A stretch of DNA of 64,000 bases from Sphingopyxis sp. UBA6723 (GCF_002454115.1 NZ_DKIH01000011.1:69346-133345), one strand, 5' to 3'; positions 1 through 8,550 are shown, counted from the stretch's first letter. A program made the numbers and translations. Notes: generated by a model not told the origin, from the letters alone.

Positions 1-1160
1 CTGTTCAGCGAAAAGCCCATCAGGTCCATGAACCAAAAGGTCGGGATCGCCGACAGCGGGATCGCGAGCGCCGAAATCAGCGTCGCGCGCCAGTCACGCA
101 GGAACAGGAACACGACGAAAACCGCCAGCACGGCGCCCTCGCCCATCGCCAGCATCGAGCTGCGATATTGTTCCTTGGTATATTCGGTGCGCGTGAACAG
201 GATCTTGAAATCGACCTTGGGATTGGCCTTTTTGATCTCGGCCAGCTTCTTCATCGTCTCGTCATGGACGGTGACGTCCGACGCGCCTTTCGCCTTTTCG
301 ATCGAGAAGCTGAGCACCTGGCGGCCCTTGATCTTCGCCAGGTTGCGCTGTTCGGCATAACCGTCGGTGACCTTCGCCACGTCGGACAGGCGCACGGTGC
401 GACCGTTACCGATCGACAGGCGCGTGTCGCCCAATTCGAACGCGTTGGCGGCGTTGCCCAGAACGCGCACCGCTTGTTCGGACCCGGCGATTTCGGTGCG
501 ACCGCCCGCTGCGTTGACATTGGTCTGGCGCAGTTGCTGGTTCACCTGGCTGGCGGTGAGGCCATAGCTTTGCATGCGCGCGGGATCGAGGATGACGCGG
601 ATTTCGCGATCGACGCCGCCCGAACGGCGCACCTGGCTCATACCCGGGATCGACAGCAGCTCTTTCGCGACGCTGTTATCGACATACCATGACAGCTGTT
701 CCAGCGTCATGTCCGATGCCTCGACCGCAAAATAGGTGATCGGGCCGCCGGCAATATCGACGCGCACGACTTGCGGCTCCAATATGCCATCGGGCAGGTC
801 GCTGCGGATCTGCTGAACCGCCTGATTGACATCGTTGTAAGCGCGGTCGATCGGGGTACCAATCGCAAACTGGACGAATGTGCGGCTGTTCCCTTCCCCC
901 ACATAAGATGACATCTCGTCAACGCCGCTGACGCCGCGGATCGCCGCTTCGACGCGCTGGGTGACCTGTGTTTCCAGCTCCGACGGCGCCGCGCCCGGCT
1001 GCGAGACGATCACCTGCACGGCCGGAAATTCGACGTCAGGCTGATCGTTGACGTCCATCCGGTTGAAACTGACGATCCCCGCCAACAGCAACAGGACGAA
1101 CATGACGATCGGCGGCACCGGATTGCGGATGCACCAGGCGGAGATGTTGCGAAAGCTCAT
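1..1160 (-). CDS. RND efflux pump inner-membrane transporter (N-terminal part, cut by window edge)
   Basis: Inner-membrane proton/drug antiporter of the hydrophobe/amphiphile RND (AcrB-like) family; about 386 residues of a normal ~1000-1050 are in the window. The start is typical: a first membrane helix near residues 12-30 (NPVPPIVMFVLLLL), then a periplasmic loop with the conserved DQPDVEFP stretch. The porter domain follows, then the second helix beginning near GEGAVLAVFVVFLFLRD and the ISALAIPLS segment. The ATG at 1160 is 37 bases after the adaptor gene, so adaptor and pump form one transcript. The outer-membrane channel gene is not in view. The substrate cannot be told from sequence. Confidence 0.93.
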   Translation of the reverse strand, partial: MSFRNISAWCIRNPVPPIVMFVLLLLAGIVSFNRMDVNDQPDVEFPAVQVIVSQPGAAPSELETQVTQRVEAAIRGVSGVDEMSSYVGEGNSRTFVQFAIGTPIDRAYNDVNQAVQQIRSDLPDGILEPQVVRVDIAGGPITYFAVEASDMTLEQLSWYVDNSVAKELLSIPGMSQVRRSGGVDREIRVILDPARMQSYGLTASQVNQQLRQTNVNAAGGRTEIAGSEQAVRVLGNAANAFELGDTRLSIGNGRTVRLSDVAKVTDGYAEQRNLAKIKGRQVLSFSIEKAKGASDVTVHDETMKKLAEIKKANPKVDFKILFTRTEYTKEQYRSSMLAMGEGAVLAVFVVFLFLRDWRATLISALAIPLSAIPTFWFMDLMGFSLN

Positions 1161-1197
1161 GATTCAAACGCCTTTTGCGCGCACGCGGTCGGGAGAA

Positions 1198-2406
1198 TTA
1201 TTGCGACGATTTCTGGATCACCGGCTTCACCTTGTCGCCGACGTTCAGAAACGCCCCGGCCAGCACGACCACCCGTTCGGTGCCGTTGAGGCCCGAGGCA
1301 ATCGACACGCCGCTGTCGGTGACGGTGCCAACCTTGACCGGTTTGCGCTGGATCATGTTCTTGTTGTCGACGACCAGGACATAATTGCCTTCAGGACCGC
1401 TCTGTACCGCGCTTTCGGGCAGCAACGGAGCTTCTTCGGTACCCGACACCAGCCGCGCGTCGGCGAAGCCGCCGGGGCGCAGCGCCGCGCTGTACGGCAC
1501 CGCAATGCGGACCATGCCCTGGCGCGTGTTGGGATCGATCACCGGCGACACCTGCCACACTTGTCCGTCGATATTCAGATTGCTGCCGACCGGGGTGATC
1601 GTCGCACGGGTACCGACGCGCACGCGTTGCAGATCGGCTTCGGCCATCTGCGCCATCAATTCCATCTCGCCGCCGCGCGCCATGCGGAAAAGCACGCCGC
1701 TGCCGGCGCTGACGATCTGGCCTGTTTCGACCTGCCGCGTCAGCACCAGTCCCGCCGCGGGAGCGACGATATTGAGGCGGCCGTTGCGCGCCTGCGCCTC
1801 GGCATATTGCGCCTGTGCCACGCGGACGCGCGCATTCGCAGCATCACGGGTTGCGCGCTTGCGGTCCATGTCCGCTTTCGAAATAAAGCCGCGGGCGACC
1901 AGCGCATCGGCGCGGGTCAGTTCGGCCTGCGCCAGATCGGCATCGGCCTGCGCAACGCGGATCGAGGCGGCAAGGCTGGCGGCCTGCTGAGTCTGAACCG
2001 CGCGATCGATGATCGCGAGCGGCTGCCCGGCACCGACCCATTGGCCGGGCTCGACCAGCACGCGGACGACCTGGCCGCCTTCGCCAGCGACGCCAACCGG
2101 CATTTCGCGGCGGGCGGCGATCGTGCCGTTGGTCGAAATCGTCGCCTGCACCGACTGACGGCCGGGGATCATCACGGTGATGCTCGGCACCGCCGCCGCA
2201 CCCTCGCCGCCCGCCGCACCGCCAGCGCCCGCGGCGCCGTCTTTGCTCGAACTGAACGCGTACCACGCCGCTGCCAGTGCCAGTGCGATCAGCACCAATG
2301 CGATGATCAGCCGCGTCCGCTTGCGGCGGCTGTCCGCCTCGTCATAATAGCTCTGGGTCGAACCCGCGAGGCTGTCCATCGCATCCACTTTCCGCTCGAA
2401 ATTCAC
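1198..2406 (-). CDS. RND efflux periplasmic adaptor (membrane fusion protein)
   Basis: A 402-residue membrane fusion protein that would link the RND pump to an outer-membrane channel. It has a basic N-terminus, one membrane anchor at about residues 32-51, a low-complexity Gly/Ala linker, then biotinyl-lipoyl halves flanking an Ala/Gln-rich helical hairpin (about 135-205), and a beta-barrel and membrane-proximal region. The start is GTG at 2406, because GGAGG lies 7 bases upstream; the next in-frame ATG (2379) has no such site. It is the first gene of the pump operon. Confidence 0.93.
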   Translation of the reverse strand: MNFERKVDAMDSLAGSTQSYYDEADSRRKRTRLIIALVLIALALAAAWYAFSSSKDGAAGAGGAAGGEGAAAVPSITVMIPGRQSVQATISTNGTIAARREMPVGVAGEGGQVVRVLVEPGQWVGAGQPLAIIDRAVQTQQAASLAASIRVAQADADLAQAELTRADALVARGFISKADMDRKRATRDAANARVRVAQAQYAEAQARNGRLNIVAPAAGLVLTRQVETGQIVSAGSGVLFRMARGGEMELMAQMAEADLQRVRVGTRATITPVGSNLNIDGQVWQVSPVIDPNTRQGMVRIAVPYSAALRPGGFADARLVSGTEEAPLLPESAVQSGPEGNYVLVVDNKNMIQRKPVKVGTVTDSGVSIASGLNGTERVVVLAGAFLNVGDKVKPVIQKSSQ

Positions 2407-2616
2407 GCCTATTCCTCCCTGCCTCCAGCGGCATCCGATGCGACGAGCACGACAGCGCTCCGCCCCCTCAGGCCCGCACGACAGGACCGAAATCCCGCAT
2501 GAGGTGTGTTACCCGATTAAATCACCATATGCAAGAGGCCAATCTTTGCCCCTCTGCCTGCGCCCCGGGGCGCGGGTCATAAGCGGATATGATCGCGATT
2601 TCCAGTGGTTGCAGCG

Positions 2617-2655
2617 ATGAAAAAGGGCGGCGCGCCTGACGGCGAGCCACCCTTT
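2617..2655 (-). terminator. Rho-independent terminator of the first GlsB-like gene
   Basis: Read on the minus strand, a 15-bp stem (AAAGGGTGGC... paired with ...GCCGCCCTTT, with one G-U pair and one mismatch) closes a 4-base GTCA loop and runs into TTTTTC. It lies about 45 bases after the stop codon of the GlsB-like gene at 2699-2968. Confidence 0.8.
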
Positions 2656-2698
2656 GATCCGGCCGGCCCCGAGGGACCGCTGCCGGTTATCTAGCGCG

Positions 2699-2968
2699 TC
2701 AGCGAACGCGACCGCGGCGCACCAGATTGACGATGGCGAGCAGCACGACCGCGCCGATAAAGGCGGTGAGCAGGGTCATCGGGTCAAAGGCGTTACCACG
2801 CAGGTGACCGCCGCCCAAGAACTGACCGAACAGAAAACGGCCCAGGATGGATCCGATACAGCCGACGATGATGTTCAGGAAAATGCCCTGCTGCGCATCG
2901 GTGCGCATCACGATGCTGGCCAGCCAGCCGATGACGCCGCCCATGATGATTGCGATAATGAAATCCAT
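2699..2968 (-). CDS. GlsB/YeaQ/YmgE family stress-response membrane protein
   Basis: An 89-residue, very hydrophobic protein of the transglycosylase-associated (YeaQ/YmgE) family: three membrane segments (about 2-20, 27-46, 62-82) and the family signatures GGVIGWLASIVMRTDAQQG, then LNIIVGCIGSILG. Despite the family name no enzymatic activity is established; members are linked to general stress. AGGGGG lies 8-9 bases before the ATG. It has its own terminator downstream. A close paralogue lies directly upstream on the same strand. Confidence 0.9.
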   Translation of the reverse strand: MDFIIAIIMGGVIGWLASIVMRTDAQQGIFLNIIVGCIGSILGRFLFGQFLGGGHLRGNAFDPMTLLTAFIGAVVLLAIVNLVRRGRVR

Positions 2969-3052
2969 GATATTGACCCCCTACGATCATTGATGGTGCC
3001 CGACATTGCGGGCAGACCTTTGATAACCCGGATATTTGAAAACGCCTAATAG

Positions 3053-3085
3053 AATGGCGGCGGTGCCATCTGCACCGCCGCCATT
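3053..3085. terminator. Perfect 14-bp stem-loop between the two GlsB-like genes
   Basis: AATGGCGGCGGTGC (3053-3066) and its exact complement (3072-3085) enclose a 5-base loop. It starts 8 bases after the stop codon of the upstream minus-strand gene, so it probably ends that transcript. The T-run, however, lies on the plus-strand side (TTTTT at 3091-3095), and on the minus strand only a weak ATTCTATT follows. Confidence 0.65.
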
Positions 3086-3093
3086 GGCTGTTT

Positions 3094-3357
3094 TTAACGC
3101 ACGCTGCCGCGGCGGATCAGGTTGATAATGCCAAGCAGCACCACCGCACCGATAAACGCCCACAACAGGCCGATCGGGCTGAACGTGTCGAGGCTGGCGC
3201 CCATGCCGAAAAAGCTGCCGAGGAAGTTGCCGAGGAACGCCCCGACAATGCCGACGACGACATTCAATATGATCCCCTGCTGCGCGTCGGTGCGCATGAC
3301 GATGCTCGCCAGCCAGCCGATGATTCCGCCAACGATCAAAGTGATGATCAAGCCCAT
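3094..3357 (-). CDS. GlsB/YeaQ/YmgE family stress-response membrane protein (paralogue)
   Basis: An 87-residue paralogue of the neighbouring gene with the same signature (GGIIGWLASIVMRTDAQQG, LNVVVGIVGAFLGNFLG) and three membrane segments. The start is the ATG at 3357, preceded by AGGAAGGG; a longer in-frame opening to 3432 would add a basic, non-conserved extension and break the family start MGLIITLIVGG. The two copies presumably arose by tandem duplication. The gene is separated from its sister by a strong stem-loop, so it is probably an independent transcription unit. Confidence 0.9.
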   Translation of the reverse strand: MGLIITLIVGGIIGWLASIVMRTDAQQGIILNVVVGIVGAFLGNFLGSFFGMGASLDTFSPIGLLWAFIGAVVLLGIINLIRRGSVR

Positions 3358-4290
3358 GATTTTTCCCTTCCTGAACCGCCGGGCAAACGCAGATACCCGG
3401 CTGAAATAAAACGTCCGGTCGCGCCCAGACATCGTTTCAACGATGCCGACACAATGCGGAAAGGAAGCGAAAGGTTCCCGGCCGGCCCAAAGGACGCGGC
3501 CGGGAAAGTGGGATCAGTTCCAGATCGAGAACTGCTCCGGGTCGCAATCACGGCTATAAGCAGCCGCGTTTGACGGCGATGTGACGATCGTCACATGGGC
3601 GAAAATAAATGTCGAAAACAGGTGTGGCGCGGGTTGGCCACGGGGCGCGCGGCGCCCAAACGAAATGGGGGCCGACATTGCTGCCAACCCCCACTATCCG
3701 GTCCTGCTCCACACCCACCACCTCACTTCATCCCGGTCCGCTTCTCTTGCGATCAGCAGCCCGCCAAACGATGCGTTGCGGCGCATGCCGGAACAATCCG
3801 GCGACGGTTTGGTCGGCCCCCTTTCGGGGGCCGGCCGCACCTGGAAAGCCCTTCATCATCTCTTCCTGCGTCCGCCGAAGCGGTCGCTGTCCAAGCGATG
3901 GACTGCATTTCCTGTACCCGATCGGGTTCGCATCAACTCGTGGGAATCGCTACGTTCCGTGACCAGGCTATCGGTCGATTTCTTCGTAAGTCCGATCCGT
4001 TCTCTTCTGGCTAGTCTTGCAACTACCCTTGATGTCCCGGCGGTCTTTCGTCTCTGTCGTCCGATGGTTTGAAGCTGACATGAAGCGTTCGGTGCGCCAA
4101 CCGAAAAACGCCCAATTGCCCTGCCCGAACGTCAGCCGCTGTGGATAAGTCCGGCATTAGCAACAAGCGGATTCGGTGCAGCATTTTTGTAACAAGGGTG
4201 CAGCATTTTCGGATTCGGATTTCACAGATAGTCAGTCGAGCAGGAAGCCGAATCGGCAAAAAGAAATTGATGCCAGTCGGCGAGTCGTTT
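3358..4290. other. Long intergenic stretch without a supported gene; several hairpins
   Basis: Open frames exist here in three frames at once (3581-4072, 3595-4014, 3609-3962), but none has a ribosome-binding site, a recognisable domain or the codon pattern of the neighbours, so no gene is called. The stretch holds several hairpins: GGGCGC/GCGCCC at 3643-3657, GCCGGA/TCCGGC at 3787-3802 and an 11-bp GGTCGGCCCCC stem at 3811-3836. A pyrimidine-rich tract lies near 3690-3750. A structured RNA is possible; motifs for tmRNA, RNase P RNA and SRP RNA were looked for and not found. Confidence 0.4.
4175..4209. repeat. Pair of direct repeats GGTGCAGCATTTT, 22 bp apart
   Basis: The 13-base word GGTGCAGCATTTT occurs at 4175-4187 and 4197-4209, a period of 22 bp (two helical turns), and the pair is flanked on both sides by CGGATTCGG. 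It lies just beyond the end of the TIR gene, in DNA that is AT-richer than the rest. Function unknown. Confidence 0.6.
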
Positions 4291-5010
4291 TCAAAATGGC
4301 GGCTCATCGTCCGACGTCTGTTCCGCCTTGGATAGCGCGTAACGCACCTTTGTTCGATCATCGGCAAGGAGCAAAGGCTCTATTTCCTCGGCGATCTGCT
4401 CAGCCGTTTTGCTTCCGCGAGAAAGAGCTTGGTGCTTAGATATGAAACCTGTCGGATCTTCGCCCATACGCAAGGCAATGATCTTTGTACCCTTGGCGAC
4501 GGCAAATCCAATCTCTTGCTGACACCATACGCTTTTCGCATAGCCAACCGTGTGGATAGAAATGAAAAGCTCCATTGATTGAAGTGCTCGTTCAATTTGG
4601 ACTTGCCACTCTAGGGTCGGCTCGATGTCCTCATGCGCGACAAAGGCAGAGATGCCATACCCCGCCAAAACGTCCCGAAGCCGCTTCGCCTTGTCCTTTT
4701 CCAATGATAAATGACTTACAAAGGCGCGAAATCGCTTTTGGTCTTGCCAGATTTTCGGAGGCTGTATCGACGCGGAAATCGTTCCAAATGATTCAAGGCC
4801 CAAATCATCGATCATTTCGCCCAAAACTGAGTCCTGCGCATCAGTCAGCGCGTAAAAAACCAGCTCTTTGACGTCATAAAAGTCTTCAGAATTAGCCCTA
4901 AATTTAGGGATGAACGCGCGTAAAAAGGCCGAGGCACGGGCGAAATCATATCGTTCACTTAGCTCTGAGCCAAGCCGATCAACGATCGCGAGACGCTCGG
5001 TGACTTTCAT
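4291..5010 (-). CDS. TIR-domain protein (candidate NAD-hydrolysing effector)
   Basis: 239 residues. Residues 1-90 are an unrecognised, probably helical N-terminus. Residues about 93-195 form a TIR-like domain: strand RFRAFVSH, helix DKAKRLRDVLAGYGI, ISAFVAHEDI, WQVQIERAL, MELFISIHTVGY, then SVWCQQEIGFA, whose Glu166 is in the position of the catalytic glutamate of NAD-cleaving TIR domains. That catalysis is known for some family members and is inferred here. The ATG at 5010 follows the nadA stop with one base between (TGATATG), so translation is probably coupled; a longer frame to 5061 would overlap nadA and is rejected. Codon use is clearly AT-richer than the neighbours, suggesting acquisition by transfer. 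No immunity or partner gene is seen. Confidence 0.8.
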   Translation of the reverse strand: MKVTERLAIVDRLGSELSERYDFARASAFLRAFIPKFRANSEDFYDVKELVFYALTDAQDSVLGEMIDDLGLESFGTISASIQPPKIWQDQKRFRAFVSHLSLEKDKAKRLRDVLAGYGISAFVAHEDIEPTLEWQVQIERALQSMELFISIHTVGYAKSVWCQQEIGFAVAKGTKIIALRMGEDPTGFISKHQALSRGSKTAEQIAEEIEPLLLADDRTKVRYALSKAEQTSDDEPPF

Positions 5011-5011
5011 A

Positions 5012-6001
5012 TCACGCCCGCCCCAAATCACCCTTTCCCACCGTCCCCGCCGCCATCTCAAGCATCCGGTCGAGGCTTTTGCGCGCCGCCAGTCGCAGGC
5101 CTTCTTCCATCTCGATCTGCGGTTTCAGGTCGCGCAGCGCGAGGTACAGTTTCTCCATCGTGTTGAGCGCCATGTAGGGGCAGATGTTGCAGTTGCAGTT
5201 GCCGTCGGCGCCCGGCGCCCCAATGAAGCTCTTTTCGGGGATCGCCAGCTCCATCTGGTGGATGATGTGCGGCTCAGTCGCGACGATCAGCGTGTCGCCC
5301 GGAAAGCTCTTGGCGAATTGCAGGATGCCGCTGGTCGACCCGACATAATCGGCATGGTCGACGATGTGCGGCGGACATTCGGGGTGCGCCGCGACCGGCG
5401 CGCCGGGGTGCTGTGCCTTCAGCTTGATCAGCTCGGTCTCGCTGAACGCCTCGTGGACGATGCACACGCCCGGCCACAGCAGCATCTCGCGGCCAAACTT
5501 GCGGTTGAGATAACCGCCAAGGTGGCGATCTGGGCCAAAGATGATCGGCTGGCTTTCAGGGATCTGACTGATGATCGTCTCGGCGCTCGACGAGGTGACA
5601 ATGATGTCGCTCAATGCCTTCACCGCGGCCGAGCAGTTGATGTAGGTCAGCGCGATATGGTCGGGGTGCTTTTCGCGAAAGCGCTTGAACTGTTCGGGCG
5701 GACAGCTGTCTTCCAGACTGCACCCGGCATCCATGTCGGGCAGGATGACGATCTTTTCGGGGCTCAGGATCTTCGCGGTCTCGGCCATGAACTTCACGCC
5801 GCAAAACGCGATGACATCGGCGTCGGTGTCCGCCGCCTTGCGCGACAGCTCGAGCGAATCACCGACGAAATCGGCCAGATCCTGAATCTCGGGCTTCTGG
5901 TAATAATGCGCCAGGATCACCGCGTTGCGCTCCTTGCGGAGGCGCTCGATTTCAGCGCGCAGGTCGATGCCCGAGAGATTCTCGCGGATGGGAGCAGTCA
6001 T
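5012..6001 (-). CDS. nadA: Quinolinate synthase
   Basis: Condenses iminoaspartate with dihydroxyacetone phosphate to quinolinate in de novo NAD synthesis; cytoplasmic, with an oxygen-sensitive [4Fe-4S] cluster. 329 residues, the usual length. Family blocks seen: AVILAHYYQKPEIQDLADFVGDS near residue 27, VTSSSAETI, the HPECP block with Cys209, GSTSG, and the C-terminal CNCNICPYM block (Cys269/271/274). Cluster ligands are expected at Cys209, one Cys of the last block, and probably Cys123. nadB and nadC are not adjacent. The TIR gene follows immediately. Upstream, 70 bp separate it from the DUF4230 gene, so it may share that transcript. Confidence 0.97.
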   Translation of the reverse strand: MTAPIRENLSGIDLRAEIERLRKERNAVILAHYYQKPEIQDLADFVGDSLELSRKAADTDADVIAFCGVKFMAETAKILSPEKIVILPDMDAGCSLEDSCPPEQFKRFREKHPDHIALTYINCSAAVKALSDIIVTSSSAETIISQIPESQPIIFGPDRHLGGYLNRKFGREMLLWPGVCIVHEAFSETELIKLKAQHPGAPVAAHPECPPHIVDHADYVGSTSGILQFAKSFPGDTLIVATEPHIIHQMELAIPEKSFIGAPGADGNCNCNICPYMALNTMEKLYLALRDLKPQIEMEEGLRLAARKSLDRMLEMAAGTVGKGDLGRA

Positions 6002-6071
6002 CGTTCGTCCTTGTCATGCAGGAGATTGCGCCCCTCCTACACGCGGCCACCCCTGGGAGCAATTCGGCGGT

Positions 6072-6719
6072 TCAGCTTTCAGGCGTGTTGGCAAAGCGCG
6101 CGGTCACCTTCGCATCGATCCCCGCAGCCTTGAGCGGCATCGCGAAACTTTGTTCGACGGCATTGCGCGCCGCGCCCTGCGCCAGCCGCATCGGGGTCGC
6201 CCCCCTCGCCTGCTTGATCAGTTCATCCTGCGCTGCCTTCTGGTTGGCGGCGTCGAGCGAGGCTTCGGCGTCGGTCAAGGTCAACAGGATCGTGCCATCG
6301 CGAAACTCGCTGATCGCATTGAGGTCGATTTCGGGTCCGGCGAGGCGCAGCGGCGGCAAGGTGACCGTCAAGGCGTTGGTGGCGGCATCCCATTCGAGAT
6401 CGGACTGCTTGAGCTTGCCCAGATCGACCTCATAGCGCACCGTTCCGGGCATGATCAGCGTCTTCTTCGCGCTCAACCCCATCCGGCTCTGCGTCGAGGT
6501 CACCACCGCGACATAGCGCGCCGTGAATGGCACCAGCACATTCTGTTCCTGCAAACCCTGCAAGCTCGCGGCGACGACGGTTTCGGGATCATAGCCCTTT
6601 TGCCAGTCGCGCCACGCCGACATCGCCCACCAGACGGCGAGCAACAGCATTGCGGCAGCAGCGAGCAGGATCAGGCGCGAAAGAAGGCGCGGGGCGGACG
6701 AGGAGGGATTCGTGGTCAT
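6072..6719 (-). CDS. DUF4230 domain-containing membrane-anchored protein
   Basis: 215 residues with a single N-terminal membrane anchor at about 12-36 and a soluble remainder matching the DUF4230 pattern (FTARYVAVVTS, the GLSAKKTLIMPGTVRYEVDL block, then a C-terminal helix pair ending in a short beta strand). Function unknown for the family. The start at 6719 is set by an ATGA overlap with the upstream gene's stop; the longer frame to 6740 would run into that gene. Confidence 0.8.
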   Translation of the reverse strand: MTTNPSSSAPRLLSRLILLAAAAMLLLAVWWAMSAWRDWQKGYDPETVVAASLQGLQEQNVLVPFTARYVAVVTSTQSRMGLSAKKTLIMPGTVRYEVDLGKLKQSDLEWDAATNALTVTLPPLRLAGPEIDLNAISEFRDGTILLTLTDAEASLDAANQKAAQDELIKQARGATPMRLAQGAARNAVEQSFAMPLKAAGIDAKVTARFANTPES

Positions 6720-7516
6720 GGGGTTGTATAGCTCGAACAATCGGGGGCGGGGCGATCCATTTCATAACGACCTGTCGCAGGATTGTGGCGCAGCACGCGT
6801 TCATAGCTGCACTCGGCATCCTTCCAATGCGCAAGGTCGCCGATCTTGAGCTTCAGCCCGCTATTGTCCTCGCTCCGCCGCGACGTCTGCGGATAGGCGG
6901 TCGCAAAGCTGCGATAGGTGAGTGACGGCAATTCGCCGCCGTCGTCGGGGCCCGGTTTCAGCACCGCTTTATACTCATATTCGTCGTGACAGGCGTCGAG
7001 CCGGTCCTTGGCATCCTGCTCCGAAAAACATGCGCGGATCATCAGCGAACTGTTCCAAACCACATCGAGCACGGCGCCACCGAGTGCTATCGCGTGCGGC
7101 CCCATCCCAAAGCGCAGCAGGTGGAGCCGACTGCCCGTGCCACCGCCGCCCGAATACGTCGCGCGCTGTTCACCAATCACCCCGACCAGCATCTCCAGCC
7201 CTGGTTGGCCATCGGCTTCATCGCCGCTGCGCACCCAAACCGCCTGTGGCCATAGCCGCAGTGCCTGCGGCTCGCCCGCGATGACGGGAAGCGGCAGCAC
7301 AGTCTTTTCAGCGTCGCCTGCGCCGGGAAAGGATATGACCAAATTGGCGGGCAGTTCCTCCGCGTCAGCCTCACCAGGCAGCGCGAAACATATTTGCCCT
7401 TCGGGCAGGCAATGCGTGCCGTCGTCTTTCGCGACCAGCGCCACGATACGCGGAGTTGAAGCAGGCGCGGTGTCGGCGGCGGGCTGCGCCGCGGCAAGCA
7501 GGATCGTCAAGATCAT
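6716..7516 (-). CDS. Secreted protein of unknown function
   Basis: 266 residues beginning with a short signal peptide (MILTILLAAAQPAADTAPA). The mature part has several cysteines (CLPEGQIC, RACFSE, DACHDE, AECSYE, PDCSSY) that could pair as disulphides in the periplasm. No domain recognised. The start at 7516 lies 1 base after the TGA of the MBL gene; a frame extension to 7540 lies inside that gene. It overlaps the DUF4230 gene by 4 bases, so the three genes are probably co-translated and may act together at the envelope. Confidence 0.7.
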   Translation of the reverse strand: MILTILLAAAQPAADTAPASTPRIVALVAKDDGTHCLPEGQICFALPGEADAEELPANLVISFPGAGDAEKTVLPLPVIAGEPQALRLWPQAVWVRSGDEADGQPGLEMLVGVIGEQRATYSGGGGTGSRLHLLRFGMGPHAIALGGAVLDVVWNSSLMIRACFSEQDAKDRLDACHDEYEYKAVLKPGPDDGGELPSLTYRSFATAYPQTSRRSEDNSGLKLKIGDLAHWKDAECSYERVLRHNPATGRYEMDRPAPDCSSYTTP

Positions 7517-7517
7517 G

Positions 7518-8444
7518 TCAGGCCAGTTCCCATTCGTCATCGCGTTCGCGCACCACGCCGCGAGCGCGCAGGTCGAACAAATGCGCGAGCACCGAACGTC
7601 CGGCGGCGCCGGTCAACCGCGGGTCTAGCCCCTTGTACATATGCGCGACCATGGCTGGGATGACCCGGGTGCCCTTTTCCAGCTCGCGCAAAATCTGTCG
7701 CTCGCGCTGCTTGCGATGCCCCAGCATGCCGCGGACGAGCTGTCGCGGCTTGGTGACCGCGGGGCCATGCGCCGGATAATAAACGCGATCCTCACGGTCA
7801 TACAGCTTCGACAGGCTGGCCATATAGGCCGCCATGTCGCCGTCGGGCGGGCTGACGACGCTGGTCGACCACGCCATCACATGGTCGCCGGTGAACAGCG
7901 CGCCGCTTTCGACCAGCGCGAAGCAGAGGTGGTTCGACGTGTGCCCGGGGGTCGCGACCGCCTCGATCGTCCAACCATCGCCGGAAATTCGTTCACCATC
8001 GGTCAGCACGCGGTCGGGGGCATAGTCGGGGTCGAAGGCCGAATCGGCGCGCGGGCCGTCGTCGCGCAGCGCCAGCGGCGCACAGCCGATAATCGGAGCG
8101 CCCGTCGCGGCTTTCAGCGGCGCCGCGGCGGGGCTGTGGTCGCGGTGGGTATGCGTGCACAGGATTGCGGCGACACGTGCATCACCAACCGCGCGCAGAA
8201 TCGCATCGACATGCCCGACACCGTTGGCGTCGGCAGGGTCGCCCACGCTGAAACCGCTGCCGGTCGGCCCCGGATCGATCACTGCAACATCGCTGCCCGC
8301 ACCGACAATCCACGTTTGGGTACCGGTGAAGGTATAGGGCGACGGGTTCGGCGCCAGGACGCGGCGGACCAGCGGCTCATGCTGCTCGCAATCGCCGGCG
8401 CGGATGCTGTCGGGCCAAGGCTTGTCTTCGCTCATGGGTGTCAT
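7518..8444 (-). CDS. MBL-fold metallo-hydrolase (LACTB2/glyoxalase II-like)
   Basis: 308 residues. The metallo-beta-lactamase fold is shown by the zinc motif THTHRDH followed by VATPGHTSNHLCF (His), FTGDHVM (Asp) and YPAHGP (His). A C-terminal winged-helix-like tail (MVAHMYKGLDPRL...LAHLFDLRARG) is typical of the LACTB2-type hydrolase/nuclease subgroup. Substrate not predictable. The start is taken as the ATG at 8444 (or 8435, three codons later); neither has a strong ribosome-binding site. The longer frame to 8543 has unconserved sequence. First gene of the likely operon running to nadA/TIR. Confidence 0.87.
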   Translation of the reverse strand: MTPMSEDKPWPDSIRAGDCEQHEPLVRRVLAPNPSPYTFTGTQTWIVGAGSDVAVIDPGPTGSGFSVGDPADANGVGHVDAILRAVGDARVAAILCTHTHRDHSPAAAPLKAATGAPIIGCAPLALRDDGPRADSAFDPDYAPDRVLTDGERISGDGWTIEAVATPGHTSNHLCFALVESGALFTGDHVMAWSTSVVSPPDGDMAAYMASLSKLYDREDRVYYPAHGPAVTKPRQLVRGMLGHRKQRERQILRELEKGTRVIPAMVAHMYKGLDPRLTGAAGRSVLAHLFDLRARGVVRERDDEWELA

Positions 8445-8550
8445 GTGGCATTGCGGGGCGCGGAACGAAAGGGGTGGTGCGCAAAATGCGGGATGGGGAC
8501 TGCCGATCTGGCATGATGGCCGCTGACGACCATTTGCGGCCATAAACTTT

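Noticed and set aside
3600..4030. tmRNA, RNase P RNA or SRP RNA in the long gap
   Set aside because: The tag frame, the GAGGAAAGTCCGGGC-type core and the GGAAGGAAGCAGCC-type SRP loop were searched for by eye on both strands and are absent.
5011..5061. TIR protein starting at 5061
   Set aside because: The extra 17 codons overlap nadA and are an Arg/Trp-rich out-of-frame translation of its end; the ATG at 5010 fits the coupled layout.
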